A stretch of DNA of 64,000 bases from Pseudomonadota bacterium (lineage in GTDB: Bacteria; Pseudomonadota; Gammaproteobacteria; Xanthomonadales; Xanthomonadaceae): contig JAEWJB010000071.1 in NCBI GenBank assembly GCA_023386795.1, positions 6,641 through 70,640 on the forward strand, read 5' to 3'. The position numbers were made by a program, and so were the translations under genes. Shown here one piece after another: positions 35,257 through 43,437 of this stretch; position 1 is the first letter of the stretch; every line of letters starts with the position of its first letter. The notes under the pieces are model-generated. The model was not told the DNA's origin, did no database searches, and saw nothing but the letters and a program-made list of their open reading frames with translations.

Positions 35257-36858
35257 TCAGAAAGTACCGCGCTGGATGAAGGGAACCTGCGCATACAGAC
35301 ATCGTTCTCCGCCGCGCGGGTCATCGGCCATCCTGGGCGTGCGATCGAACAACAGGGTCTGCCTGCGGGCGAGGCCATAGGGTTCCCAGCGCGGCAAGCC
35401 GGCGTGGTTCGGGTCGCCGTGGCGTGCGAAGGCTAGTAGCGCCTCGCTCATCCGGTCCGCCATCGCCCTCGCGTCGGCGCCTTGGCCGGTGCGTGCCTCG
35501 GGGCGGTCGATGTTGTCGAACACCAAGGGGATATCAAGCGTGTGGTACGCGCCGAGTTGCGGTTGCAGCGGTGAAGCCCAGTCCAGCTGGTACGCCCAGG
35601 TGGGCGCCTGCTGGCGTGCGCGTGCCTCCAGTTCCTCCACCGCGCCTCGCCAGGAGCGGCCGGCGGTGGTGGCGGCGAAGAAAACGTCCGATGGCGTGTA
35701 CTGCGGATACAACCGGCGGTACTCGGCGATGACCACCTCTGGCGAGAGGTCCACGTACTGCTGCCGGTCCAGCTTCGCGGGCAGCTCATCCCAGGTGAGG
35801 GCGAAATTCTTCGCGTCATGGCCGAGGAAGGCACGCGTTTCGTCGTGGGTATTGCCGATCACCATCGGGATGCCAGCTGATTGCGCAGGCGCCTCCGGCC
35901 AGAACGGGTGGCGTGGCAGGCTACGGGAATCGAGGACTGGGCCCAGGTAGAGCGCGGTGTCCTCGGCACGCGAGGGATCGCGGACCTGCGCGGCGGCAAT
36001 CAGCTCGGCCGCCGGCAGCGTGCGCAGGCGGTCAACCTGCGCGGGCGTGAGCTTCAGGGCTTCCAGCACCATCGCCGCGCGCTGCGCCGCGGCGCGCGGT
36101 CCGCAGGCGGTGACCTGTTGTCCGCTCATTGTCCAGGCGCGATGGAACAGCCCACGTGCGGCAGGCATCGCCATCAGCGTGGCGATCTTCGCGCCGCCGC
36201 CCGATTGCCCGAATACGGTGACATTGCCGGCGTCGCCGCCGAACTCGGCCGCATGCGCGCGGACCCATTGCAGCGCCTGTATCAAGTCCAGCTGCCCGAC
36301 GTTGCCGGCATCGGCGAGGTCGGGCGCGCCGAACGGTGCGAGGTACAGGTAGCCGAAGGCGTTGAGCCGATGATTGACGGTCATCACGACCACGTCGCCG
36401 CGCCGGCACAGGTTCGCGCCGTCATACAGCGGGCTGCTGCCGGAGCCGTTGTTGTAAGCACCGCCATGGATATAGAACAGGATCGGCCGCTTGCGGCCGT
36501 CGCGCAGGCCGGGCGTCCAGACGTTGAGGCGCAGGCAATCCTCGCTGGAGGCTTCGTCGGCTTTCGGTTGCGGAGAAGCGGGGCCATAGGCGAGTGCATC
36601 GCGCACGCCCTGCCAGGGCAGTTCCATGCGCGGCGGCAGGAAGCGTTGGTGCGTGGTGTCCGCGCCGTAAGGAATGCCCTTGAACACGGCGATGCCGCGG
36701 TCGCGATAGCCGCGCAGCTGCCCGCCGCGCACGCGGGCCAGCGGGGATTCGCTCGCATCGATGGAAGCCGCGCTAGCCCATGCGGGCAGCGCGCTGGCGA
36801 GCACCGTGCCCGCCGTGGCGCGCAGGAAATCACGGCGTCCAGAATCGGTCGTGCTCAT
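35257..36858 (-). CDS. Tat-exported carboxylesterase (type B)
   Basis: The 533-residue alpha/beta hydrolase begins with a twin-arginine signal (SGRRDFLRATAGTVLASALP). Type-B features are FKGIPYGAD, SEDCLRLNVWTP, the oxyanion YIHGGAYNNGSGSSP and the nucleophile Ser219 in FGQSGGGAK, where the usual GESAGG is altered; a later HGDPNHAGLPRW gives the C-terminal family motif. It probably removes acetyl, methyl or feruloyl groups from pectic fragments in the periplasm, inferred from context. It overlaps the preceding esterase by 4 bp (ATGA). Confidence 0.85.
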   Translation of the reverse strand: MSTTDSGRRDFLRATAGTVLASALPAWASAASIDASESPLARVRGGQLRGYRDRGIAVFKGIPYGADTTHQRFLPPRMELPWQGVRDALAYGPASPQPKADEASSEDCLRLNVWTPGLRDGRKRPILFYIHGGAYNNGSGSSPLYDGANLCRRGDVVVMTVNHRLNAFGYLYLAPFGAPDLADAGNVGQLDLIQALQWVRAHAAEFGGDAGNVTVFGQSGGGAKIATLMAMPAARGLFHRAWTMSGQQVTACGPRAAAQRAAMVLEALKLTPAQVDRLRTLPAAELIAAAQVRDPSRAEDTALYLGPVLDSRSLPRHPFWPEAPAQSAGIPMVIGNTHDETRAFLGHDAKNFALTWDELPAKLDRQQYVDLSPEVVIAEYRRLYPQYTPSDVFFAATTAGRSWRGAVEELEARARQQAPTWAYQLDWASPLQPQLGAYHTLDIPLVFDNIDRPEARTGQGADARAMADRMSEALLAFARHGDPNHAGLPRWEPYGLARRQTLLFDRTPRMADDPRGGERCLYAQVPFIQRGTF

Positions 36859-37886
36859 GGCGATACCTCGCGTTGCGCGTCGATCCAGGCCAACGCCAGC
36901 CGCGGCCACGCGGCAGCGGTGAGGCCGACGGTGCCGCGAATCCCGAAGCCGTGGCCGCCGCTCGGGAACAGGTGCATCTCCGCCGGAACGCCGGCTGCGC
37001 GCAAGGCGCCGTAGAACAGCAGGCTGTTCTCCACCGGCACGACCGTGTCGTCCTGTGCGTGCACCAGGAAAGTGGGCGGCGTGGCAGCGGTGACGTGCTG
37101 CTGCGGCGAATACTGCTGCATGCGATCGGCTCGGGGTGCATCGCCCAGCAGCTGCTGGCGCGAGCCGGCATGCGTGGCGATGCCGGTCATGTCGATCACC
37201 GGGTAGACCAGCAGCTGGAAATCGGGGCGCGCCGGCACGCGGTCGATGGCATCGCGCGGCGCATGCAGTGTCTGGTCGTAGCGCGTGCCGAGGCTGGCGG
37301 CCAGGTGACCGCCGGCGGAAAAGCCCATCACGCCGATCCGGTGCGGATCGACGCCCCATTCGTTGGCGCGTGCGCGAATCAACCGCAAGGCGCGTTGCGC
37401 ATCGGCCAGCGGTGCGTCGGCGCCGTCGGCATGGCCTTCACCGGGCAGGCGATAGCGCAGCACGAACAGCGTCACGCCGCCTTGCTCGACGAACGACGGC
37501 ACCAGGGCCGAGCCTTCCTTGTCCAGCACGATGCGCGCGTAGCCGCCGCCGGGGATCACCAGCAGCGCGGCACCGTTGGGCTGTGCCGGACGCTGCACGA
37601 CCAGATAGGGCCGGTTGACGTGGTCGACGAAGCGATCCTGCAGGGCCGGGTCGGGGCTGCGCTCCAGCGTGCGCTGCGTCTGGGCGAGTGCGTGGTCACC
37701 CGGCGCGAGCCCATCGCCGGGCCACAGGGGGATGCGGCCCGCCTGTTCGGCGGCGGTCTCCGTGGTGGGCCATGCGGGGGGTTCCGCCGCGTGGGCGGGG
37801 GACAGCCCGGCGATGAGCCACAGGCTCGCCAGGCAAGGAATCAAACAGCGCGCCGGACGCGCGGACACGGCAAGACGACGGTGCAT
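36855..37886 (-). CDS. Exported alpha/beta hydrolase, acetyl-esterase-like
   Basis: The 343-residue protein has a signal peptide (about 1-34), then a compact alpha/beta hydrolase: ALLVIPGGGYARIVLDKEG (oxyanion part), the nucleophile Ser in GVMGFSAGGHLAASLG, the acid in FLVHAQDDTVVPVEN and His in FPSGGHGFG. This layout is typical of the xylan/pectin acetyl-esterase-like group in polysaccharide loci. GGGAGGGG stands just upstream of the ATG. It is first of a two-gene operon with the type-B esterase and divergent from the TRAP operon, sharing the regulatory gap at 37887-38026. Confidence 0.85.
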   Translation of the reverse strand: MHRRLAVSARPARCLIPCLASLWLIAGLSPAHAAEPPAWPTTETAAEQAGRIPLWPGDGLAPGDHALAQTQRTLERSPDPALQDRFVDHVNRPYLVVQRPAQPNGAALLVIPGGGYARIVLDKEGSALVPSFVEQGGVTLFVLRYRLPGEGHADGADAPLADAQRALRLIRARANEWGVDPHRIGVMGFSAGGHLAASLGTRYDQTLHAPRDAIDRVPARPDFQLLVYPVIDMTGIATHAGSRQQLLGDAPRADRMQQYSPQQHVTAATPPTFLVHAQDDTVVPVENSLLFYGALRAAGVPAEMHLFPSGGHGFGIRGTVGLTAAAWPRLALAWIDAQREVSP

Positions 37887-37940
37887 CGGCCCCTCCCAAG
37901 GCTTGGCGGGCAAGCCGCCGCGGTTTTGCCGCAGTGCACA

Positions 37941-37969
37941 TTGCCCATGACACCGGTTTACCATATACA
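37941..37969 (+). promoter_or_regulatory. Candidate promoter with embedded LacI-type box
   Basis: TTGCCC and TATACA are 17 bp apart, acceptable as -35 and -10 hexamers. The spacer itself is ATGACACCGGTTTACCA, whose left half TGACACCGG equals the kduI box and whose right half is TTTACCA. It lies between the divergent esterase and TRAP operons, so a repressor bound here could control both. Confidence 0.5.
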
Positions 37970-38026
37970 TCGTTCCGTGCCACTGTCGATGGGCAGTGCA
38001 ACATCGTTTCCACCCGGAGGTCACCC

Positions 38027-38842
38027 TTGAGCCCACAAGCCGGCCAACAGGATTCGCAGGCGTTGTCCGCGATCGCCCAATCCTTCGTCGAGGCCCGCCA
38101 GCACGGCCGTTCGCTGCCGGATTTCCCCGGAGAGATCCCGCCGGACCTGGTGACCGCCTATCAGGTGCAGGACCTGGCCATCGCCCGCTGGCCGGATCGG
38201 GTCGTCGGCTGGAAGGTGGGTTACATCGCCGCCGAGCGCCGCGACGCCTCCGGGGACGATCGCCTGCTGGGTCCGATCTGGTCCCGTGCACTCTGGAATG
38301 CCACCGGTGGCATTGACGAGTTTCCGATCTACGTCGGCGGCTTCGGTGCGGTGGAGGCCGAGTACGTGTTGCGTCTGGAGGCCGATGCCCCGCCCGACAA
38401 GCTGCAATGGACGCCGGAGGAAGCCGCCGCGTTGCCGGCGCGCCTGTTCATCGGCGTGGAGATCGCCAGCAGCCCGCTTGCCACGATCAACCAGCTCGGC
38501 CCGCGCGTGGTGGTTTCGGACTTCGGCAACAACAACGGGCTGATCCTGGGACCGGAGGTCGCCGACTGGCGCGCCCGCGACGAGGCCGGCCTGAAGGCCG
38601 AAACGCTGATCGACGGTGAGCGCGTAGGCACCGGCGGCGCGACCCTGCTGCCGGGCGGCCTGCGCACCGCGTACGCGTTTGCGCTTGGGCGCTCGGCCCG
38701 GCGTGGGCGGCCGCTCAAGCGCGGCGACCTGATCGCCACCGGCAATGCCACCGGCATCCACGACATCGCGGTCGGCCAGGTGGCGACCATCCGTTTCGAA
38801 GACGTTGGCGAGATCCGTTGCCGGGCGGTCGCCGCCGGGTAA
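38027..38842 (+). CDS. 2-keto-4-pentenoate hydratase / FAH-family enzyme
   Basis: The 271-residue cytosolic protein resembles MhpD-type hydratases of the fumarylacetoacetate hydrolase superfamily: VTAYQVQDLAIARWPDRVVGW, GWKVGY, the metal ligand pair in GAVEAEYVLRLE, FIGVEIASSP and LIATGNATGIHDIAVGQ. Members act on 2-keto acids; here the substrate is likely a sugar-acid-derived keto acid since the gene opens a TRAP operon, but this is inference. The start is TTG at 38027 with GGAGG 6 bases before it; no ATG is better placed. Confidence 0.75.
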   Translation: MSPQAGQQDSQALSAIAQSFVEARQHGRSLPDFPGEIPPDLVTAYQVQDLAIARWPDRVVGWKVGYIAAERRDASGDDRLLGPIWSRALWNATGGIDEFPIYVGGFGAVEAEYVLRLEADAPPDKLQWTPEEAAALPARLFIGVEIASSPLATINQLGPRVVVSDFGNNNGLILGPEVADWRARDEAGLKAETLIDGERVGTGGATLLPGGLRTAYAFALGRSARRGRPLKRGDLIATGNATGIHDIAVGQVATIRFEDVGEIRCRAVAAG

Positions 38843-38883
38843 CGTGCACCCACCCTGAGTGAACTGAGCGCGGGAGGGCGCGG

Positions 38884-39882
38884 ATGATCACACGTAGAGG
38901 TTTCATCGGCGCCAGCGTTGGCGCTGCGTTGGCCGCCCCCCTGGGCGCGGCGAAGGCGATTACCCCGGTGCCCGGCGGGCAACTGCTCACCGCCACCGAT
39001 GTCCATGTGTCGGACTACCCGACCGTGGAGGCGGTGCGCTGGATCGGCCAGCAGCTCGAACAGGAAACCGGCGGGCGCTTGAAGCTGCGCCTGTACCACT
39101 CCGGCCAGTTGGGTCGCGAGGCCGAGGCGATCGACATGGCGCGTTTTGGCGCCATCGATATCACCCGCGTGTATTCCGGCGCGCTGAACAACGCGTTCCC
39201 GCTGACCCAGGCGTTGTGCCTGCCGTACACGTTCGATTCGGTCGCGCACCTGCGCCGCGCGCTGGACGGCGACGTGGGCGAGGCGGTGCTGCGCGGCTTC
39301 GAGACACGCGGCCTGGTGGGCCTGGCGATCTACGATTCGGGCGCGCGCTGCTTCTACAACACCAAGCATCCGATCGTCTCGCCGCGCGACCTGCATGGCC
39401 TGAAGCTGCGCGTCGCCAACTCGGACATCTTCATCCAACTGATGCGCCTGCTCGGGGCCAACCCGACGCCGATGTCGCTGGGCGAGACGTTCTCGGCGAT
39501 GGAAACGCACATGATCGACGGCGCGGAAAACAACATGCGCAGCTTCCAGTCGAGCCGCCACTTCGAGGCCGCACGCTACTGGTCGCAGAGCGAGCATTCC
39601 TATGCGCCGGACATCCTGGTCATGTCGCGCGCGAGCTTCGAGGCGCTGGCGCCGGCCGACCGCGAGCGCCTCGTACGGCTGGCACGCGCCTCGGTGCCGG
39701 TGATGCGCCAGCTGTGGGACGCCTCCGAAGCCGCCGCGCGCCAGGACGTGGCCGCGCACGGCATCCGCTTCAACGACGTGGACATGCCGGCGTTCCGTGA
39801 GGTCGCCGCGCCGCTGCTCGCCGAATACCACCAGCGCCCGCAGATCGAGGCGCTGGTCAAACGCATCCGCGCACTGGCGTGA
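38884..39882 (+). CDS. dctP: TRAP transporter solute-binding protein (DctP family)
   Basis: The 332-residue periplasmic protein starts with a Tat-like signal (TRRGFIGASVGAALAAPLG), then the DctP fold: YPTVEAVRWIGQQLEQETGG, GQLGREAEAIDMARFGAIDI, the Arg-containing LHGLKLRVANSD that binds carboxylates in this family, and GAENNMRSFQSSRHFE. DctP proteins of uronate loci bind glucuronate or galacturonate; the pectin context suggests a uronate or unsaturated oligogalacturonide product. The gene is followed by dctQ after 7 bp and dctM. Confidence 0.9.
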   Translation: MITRRGFIGASVGAALAAPLGAAKAITPVPGGQLLTATDVHVSDYPTVEAVRWIGQQLEQETGGRLKLRLYHSGQLGREAEAIDMARFGAIDITRVYSGALNNAFPLTQALCLPYTFDSVAHLRRALDGDVGEAVLRGFETRGLVGLAIYDSGARCFYNTKHPIVSPRDLHGLKLRVANSDIFIQLMRLLGANPTPMSLGETFSAMETHMIDGAENNMRSFQSSRHFEAARYWSQSEHSYAPDILVMSRASFEALAPADRERLVRLARASVPVMRQLWDASEAAARQDVAAHGIRFNDVDMPAFREVAAPLLAEYHQRPQIEALVKRIRALA

Positions 39883-39889
39883 GGCAGCG

Positions 39890-40408
39890 ATGACTGATTC
39901 TTCCTATTCCCGCAGTCTTCCCCCCGTCCAGCGTGCGCTTGATCGCCTGGCCGACCTGGCGATCTGGACCGCTGCTGGCGCCTTGCTCGGGCTGGTCGTC
40001 GTGCAGGGCTGGCAGGTGTTCACCCGCTACGTGCTCAACGATTCGCCGAGCTGGACCGAGCCGGTCACCCTGCTGCTGCTGAGCACGGCGATGAGCCTGG
40101 GCGCGGCCGCAGGCGTGCATACCAACCGCCACTTCGGCTTCTTCCTGCTGGCCGAGCGCTTCCCCGATGCCGGTCGTCGCGCACTGGAGGCCTTGCGCGC
40201 GGCGGTGATGGCGGCGATCGGCGCGGTACTCGCGTGGTGGAGCAGCGTGCTGCTGCTCGACGGGCTGGACATCAAGATCGCCGGCGCCTCGATGCCGCAG
40301 AGCATCAACTACCTGCCACTGGCCATTGGCGGCGCGCTGATGGTGGTGTTCGCGCTGTACCGCGTGTGGCGCGCGCTGCATCCGCTGCAAATCGAAGGGG
40401 AGTCCTGA
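39890..40408 (+). CDS. dctQ: TRAP transporter small permease (DctQ)
   Basis: The 172-residue inner-membrane protein has four predicted helices (about 24-44, 58-78, 103-123, 140-160) with the family motif VFTRYVLNDSPSWTEPVTLL in the first loop. DctQ joins with DctM to make the sodium-driven TRAP permease. ATG at 39890 is 8 bp after dctP, and dctM begins 4 bp after the stop. Confidence 0.9.
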   Translation: MTDSSYSRSLPPVQRALDRLADLAIWTAAGALLGLVVVQGWQVFTRYVLNDSPSWTEPVTLLLLSTAMSLGAAAGVHTNRHFGFFLLAERFPDAGRRALEALRAAVMAAIGAVLAWWSSVLLLDGLDIKIAGASMPQSINYLPLAIGGALMVVFALYRVWRALHPLQIEGES

Positions 40409-40411
40409 GCC

Positions 40412-41698
40412 ATGGCCATCACGATCCTGCTGGGCCTGTTCGTGCTGTTGATGGCCATTGGCGTGCCGGTCGCCTATGCGCTGGGCGTGGCCGCGCTGGC
40501 CACGCTGTTCTACCTCGACCTGCCCAGCGTGGTGCTGGTGCAGCAGATCTCCGCCGGCTCCGGCTCGGCGTCGCTGATCGCCATTCCATTGTTCATCTTT
40601 GCCGGCGAGCTGATGCTGCGCGGCGGCATTTCCGAGCGCTTGATCGCGCTGGCCGCCTCGCTGGTCGGACGCCTGCGCGGTGGCCTGGGCCAGGTGAGCG
40701 TGCTGTCCTCGCTGTTCTTCGGCGGCGTGTCGGGGTCGGCGATTGCCGACGTCTCGGCGGTCGGCGGCACGATGATCCCGCAGATGGTGCAGCGCGGTTA
40801 CGACCGGGACTACGCGGTCAACGTGAGCATTACCGCCGCGCTGGTCGCGCTGCTGGTGCCGCCCTCGCACAACCTGATCCTGTTCTCGGCCGCGGCCGGC
40901 GGCGGCATCTCCATCGCCGACCTGTTCGCCGCCGGCATCGTGCCCGCGCTGCTGATGACCGTGGCGATGATGGTGACCGGCTACCTGGTGGCGCGCCATC
41001 GCGGCTATGGCACCGAGCCGTTCCCGGGCTGGCGCGCGGTACTGCTGCGCCTGGTCGGCGCGCTGCCGGGCCTGGGCCTGGTGCTGCTGATCTTCGTGGG
41101 CATTCGCGCGGGCATCTTCACCGCCGTGGAGAGCGCGGCGATCGCCGTGGTGTATGCGCTGTTGGTGACCGCGCTGCTGTACCGGCAGCTGAAGTGGGGC
41201 GAGTTCTTCGCGGCCGTCACCCATGCCGCGCGCACCACCGGCGTGATCCTCTTCGTGATTGCAACGGCGGCGGTGTTCGGCTGGTTGCTGGCCTACCTGC
41301 AGGTGCCGACGGCGGCGGTGAACTTCCTGCAGTCCTTCGCCCACAGCCAGCGCATGGTGCTGCTGATGATCGTGGTGATCCTGCTGGTGCTGGGGATGTT
41401 CATGGACCTGGCGCCGAAGATCCTGATCTGCACGCCGATCTTCCTGCCGGTGGTGAAAGCCTACGGCGTGGACCCGATCCACTTCGCGCTGGTGATGGTG
41501 CTGGCTGGCGGCATCGGCCTGGTGACACCGCCGGTGGGCTCGGTGCTGTTCATCGGTACGGCGATCGGCAAGATCAGCATCACCGACAGCATGCGCACGA
41601 TCTGGCCTTTCTGGCTGGCGGCATTGGGCGTGTTGCTGACCGTGGCGTTCTTCCCGCAGCTGTCGCTGTGGTTGCCGGCGATGCTGCGCGCGGGGTGA
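40412..41698 (+). CDS. dctM: TRAP transporter large permease (DctM)
   Basis: The 428-residue inner-membrane protein has about 12 helices and the DctM signatures IPLFIFAGELMLRGG, FGGVSGSAIADVSAVGGTMI, LVPPSHNLILFSAAAGG and ILGMFMDLAPKIL-type segments near the end (VLGMFMDLAPKILICTPIF, GLVTPPVGSVLFIGTA). It moves the substrate delivered by DctP using a sodium gradient. It is coupled to dctQ and followed by the GH43 gene after 41 bp. Confidence 0.94.
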   Translation: MAITILLGLFVLLMAIGVPVAYALGVAALATLFYLDLPSVVLVQQISAGSGSASLIAIPLFIFAGELMLRGGISERLIALAASLVGRLRGGLGQVSVLSSLFFGGVSGSAIADVSAVGGTMIPQMVQRGYDRDYAVNVSITAALVALLVPPSHNLILFSAAAGGGISIADLFAAGIVPALLMTVAMMVTGYLVARHRGYGTEPFPGWRAVLLRLVGALPGLGLVLLIFVGIRAGIFTAVESAAIAVVYALLVTALLYRQLKWGEFFAAVTHAARTTGVILFVIATAAVFGWLLAYLQVPTAAVNFLQSFAHSQRMVLLMIVVILLVLGMFMDLAPKILICTPIFLPVVKAYGVDPIHFALVMVLAGGIGLVTPPVGSVLFIGTAIGKISITDSMRTIWPFWLAALGVLLTVAFFPQLSLWLPAMLRAG

Positions 41699-41739
41699 GG
41701 GTTTCCAGGCGTGGCGTCGCCACACGGGAGGGCAGTCGG

Positions 41740-43299
41740 ATGCACAAGGGTTTTGCATGGCTCTGGATCGCGGCGCTGCTGTGCGGCTCCGCGCAGGCGG
41801 CGGGTTGGCAGCGCGGCATCGAACACCAGCGCATCGCGGATCTGGGCGATGGCACCTACCTCAACCCCGTGCTGGCCGGTGACCACCCCGACCCTTCGGT
41901 GCTCAAGGATGGCGAGGATTACTACCTCACCCTGTCCTCCTTCGATGCCTACCCCGGCCTGCCGGTGTGGCATTCGCGCGACCTGGTGAACTGGCAGCCG
42001 CTGGGTCATGCCATCACCACCAACGTCGGCGCCATCTGGGCGCCCGACCTGGTCAAGCACAAGGGGCGTTACTACATCTACTTCCCCGCGCGGCGTGGGG
42101 AGACCGGCACGCGCAGCAATTTCGTCGTGTGGGCCGATGACATTCGAGGGCCCTGGAGCGAGCCGGTCGACCTGGGCCTGGGCAAGTACATCGACCCGGG
42201 CCATGCCGTGGGCGAGGACGGCAAGCGTTACCTGTTCCTGAGCGGCGGGGACTACGTGCAGCTGTCCGACGACGGCCTGCAGGTGGTGGGCACGCCGAAG
42301 CACGTCTACGACGGCTGGAAGTATCCCGAAAGCTGGGACGTGGAGGCCTACGCACAGGAAGGACCGAAGATCACCCGGCATGGCGGCTGGTACTACATGA
42401 CCACCGCGGTCGGCGGCACCGCCGGCCCGCCGACCGGGCACATGGTCATCACCGCGCGCTCGCGCTCGATCCATGGCCCGTGGGAGAACGCGCCGAACAA
42501 CCCGATCACGCGGACGACATCGGCGAGCGAGCCGTGGTGGTCACGCGGCCACGCCACGTTGGTGGAAGGCACGGATGGTCGCTGGTGGATGCTCTACCAC
42601 GGCTATGAGAACGGCTTCTGGACGCTCGGGCGGCAGGCGCTGCTCGAACCGATCGAGTGGACGCCCGACGGCTGGTTCGTCGCCAAGGGCGGCGACCTCG
42701 GCCAGCCACTGCGCAAGCCTAGCGGGCAGGCATTGCGGCATGGCCTGCCTTTGTCGGACGCTTTCGACGGACAGAGGCTCGGTCCGCAGTGGTCCTTCTA
42801 TGACCCCGCGCCGGACGAGTACCGGCGCCTGACCTTCGGCAAGGACGGAATGGCGCTGCGTGGCAAGGGACACGCGCCGCGCGACAGCTCGCCGTTGACC
42901 GCCATCGCCACCGACCCGGCCTACGAGTTCGAAGTACACATGCACATCGAGCCGGGCGCGGTGGGCGGTGCGCTGCTGTTCTACAGCGACCGCCTCTACG
43001 CCGGCATCGGCAGCAACGGGCAGGACTTCATCCTGCACCGCTATGGCGAGGAGCGACCGAAGCAGCTGGCCGCCGGTCCCGGCGGAGACCTGTGGATCCG
43101 CATGCGAAACGACCGCCATATCGTCACGATCCACACCAGCCGCGATGGCCGCACCTGGACCAAGTACCCGGTGCAGATGGAGGTCTCCGGCTACCACCAC
43201 AACGTGGCCGGCAAGTTCCTCGCGCTCAAGCCGGCGCTGTACGCCGCAGGCGACGGCCAGGTGCGCTGGCTGGACTTCCGGTACCGGGCCCTGGACTGA
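41740..43299 (+). CDS. Exported GH43 glycoside hydrolase
   Basis: The 519-residue protein has a Sec signal (MHKGFAWLWIAALLCGSAQA) and a five-bladed GH43 domain at about 25-330. The catalytic base is Asp51 in AGDHPDPSVLKDG, the pKa-modulating Asp probably in YIDPGHAVGED, and the general acid the Glu of AQEGPKITRHGGWYY. A C-terminal beta-sandwich (about 345-519, WSFYDPAPDEYRRL, VSGYHHNVAGKFLALKPALY) is the DUF1349-like module common in these enzymes. Activities are arabinofuranosidase, xylosidase or galactosidase; which one cannot be told. It follows the TRAP genes and precedes lacI, and is paralogous to the gene at 57119. Confidence 0.9.
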   Translation: MHKGFAWLWIAALLCGSAQAAGWQRGIEHQRIADLGDGTYLNPVLAGDHPDPSVLKDGEDYYLTLSSFDAYPGLPVWHSRDLVNWQPLGHAITTNVGAIWAPDLVKHKGRYYIYFPARRGETGTRSNFVVWADDIRGPWSEPVDLGLGKYIDPGHAVGEDGKRYLFLSGGDYVQLSDDGLQVVGTPKHVYDGWKYPESWDVEAYAQEGPKITRHGGWYYMTTAVGGTAGPPTGHMVITARSRSIHGPWENAPNNPITRTTSASEPWWSRGHATLVEGTDGRWWMLYHGYENGFWTLGRQALLEPIEWTPDGWFVAKGGDLGQPLRKPSGQALRHGLPLSDAFDGQRLGPQWSFYDPAPDEYRRLTFGKDGMALRGKGHAPRDSSPLTAIATDPAYEFEVHMHIEPGAVGGALLFYSDRLYAGIGSNGQDFILHRYGEERPKQLAAGPGGDLWIRMRNDRHIVTIHTSRDGRTWTKYPVQMEVSGYHHNVAGKFLALKPALYAAGDGQVRWLDFRYRALD

Positions 43300-43437
43300 G
43301 CGCCGGCTCTCACGGCGGAACTTTCCATGCGGGCGCCGGTCTTGGCCTGGGCCCCCTGCAAGGGCGCGAGGCCGGCCCATGCCGACCAGCGCCGGGGCAA
43401 ACCGCTAGAATCCCCCTACTTCCTACGATCCGCCGTC

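Noticed and set aside
40234..41739. N-terminal extension of the first GH43 gene
   Set aside because: The frame is open for 502 codons but overlaps dctQ and dctM; the signal peptide at 41740 marks the true start.
43383..43397. Auto-regulatory box before the LacI gene
   Set aside because: CGACCAGCGCCGGGG shares only about 10 of 15 positions with the box, all on one side; too weak to list as an operator.
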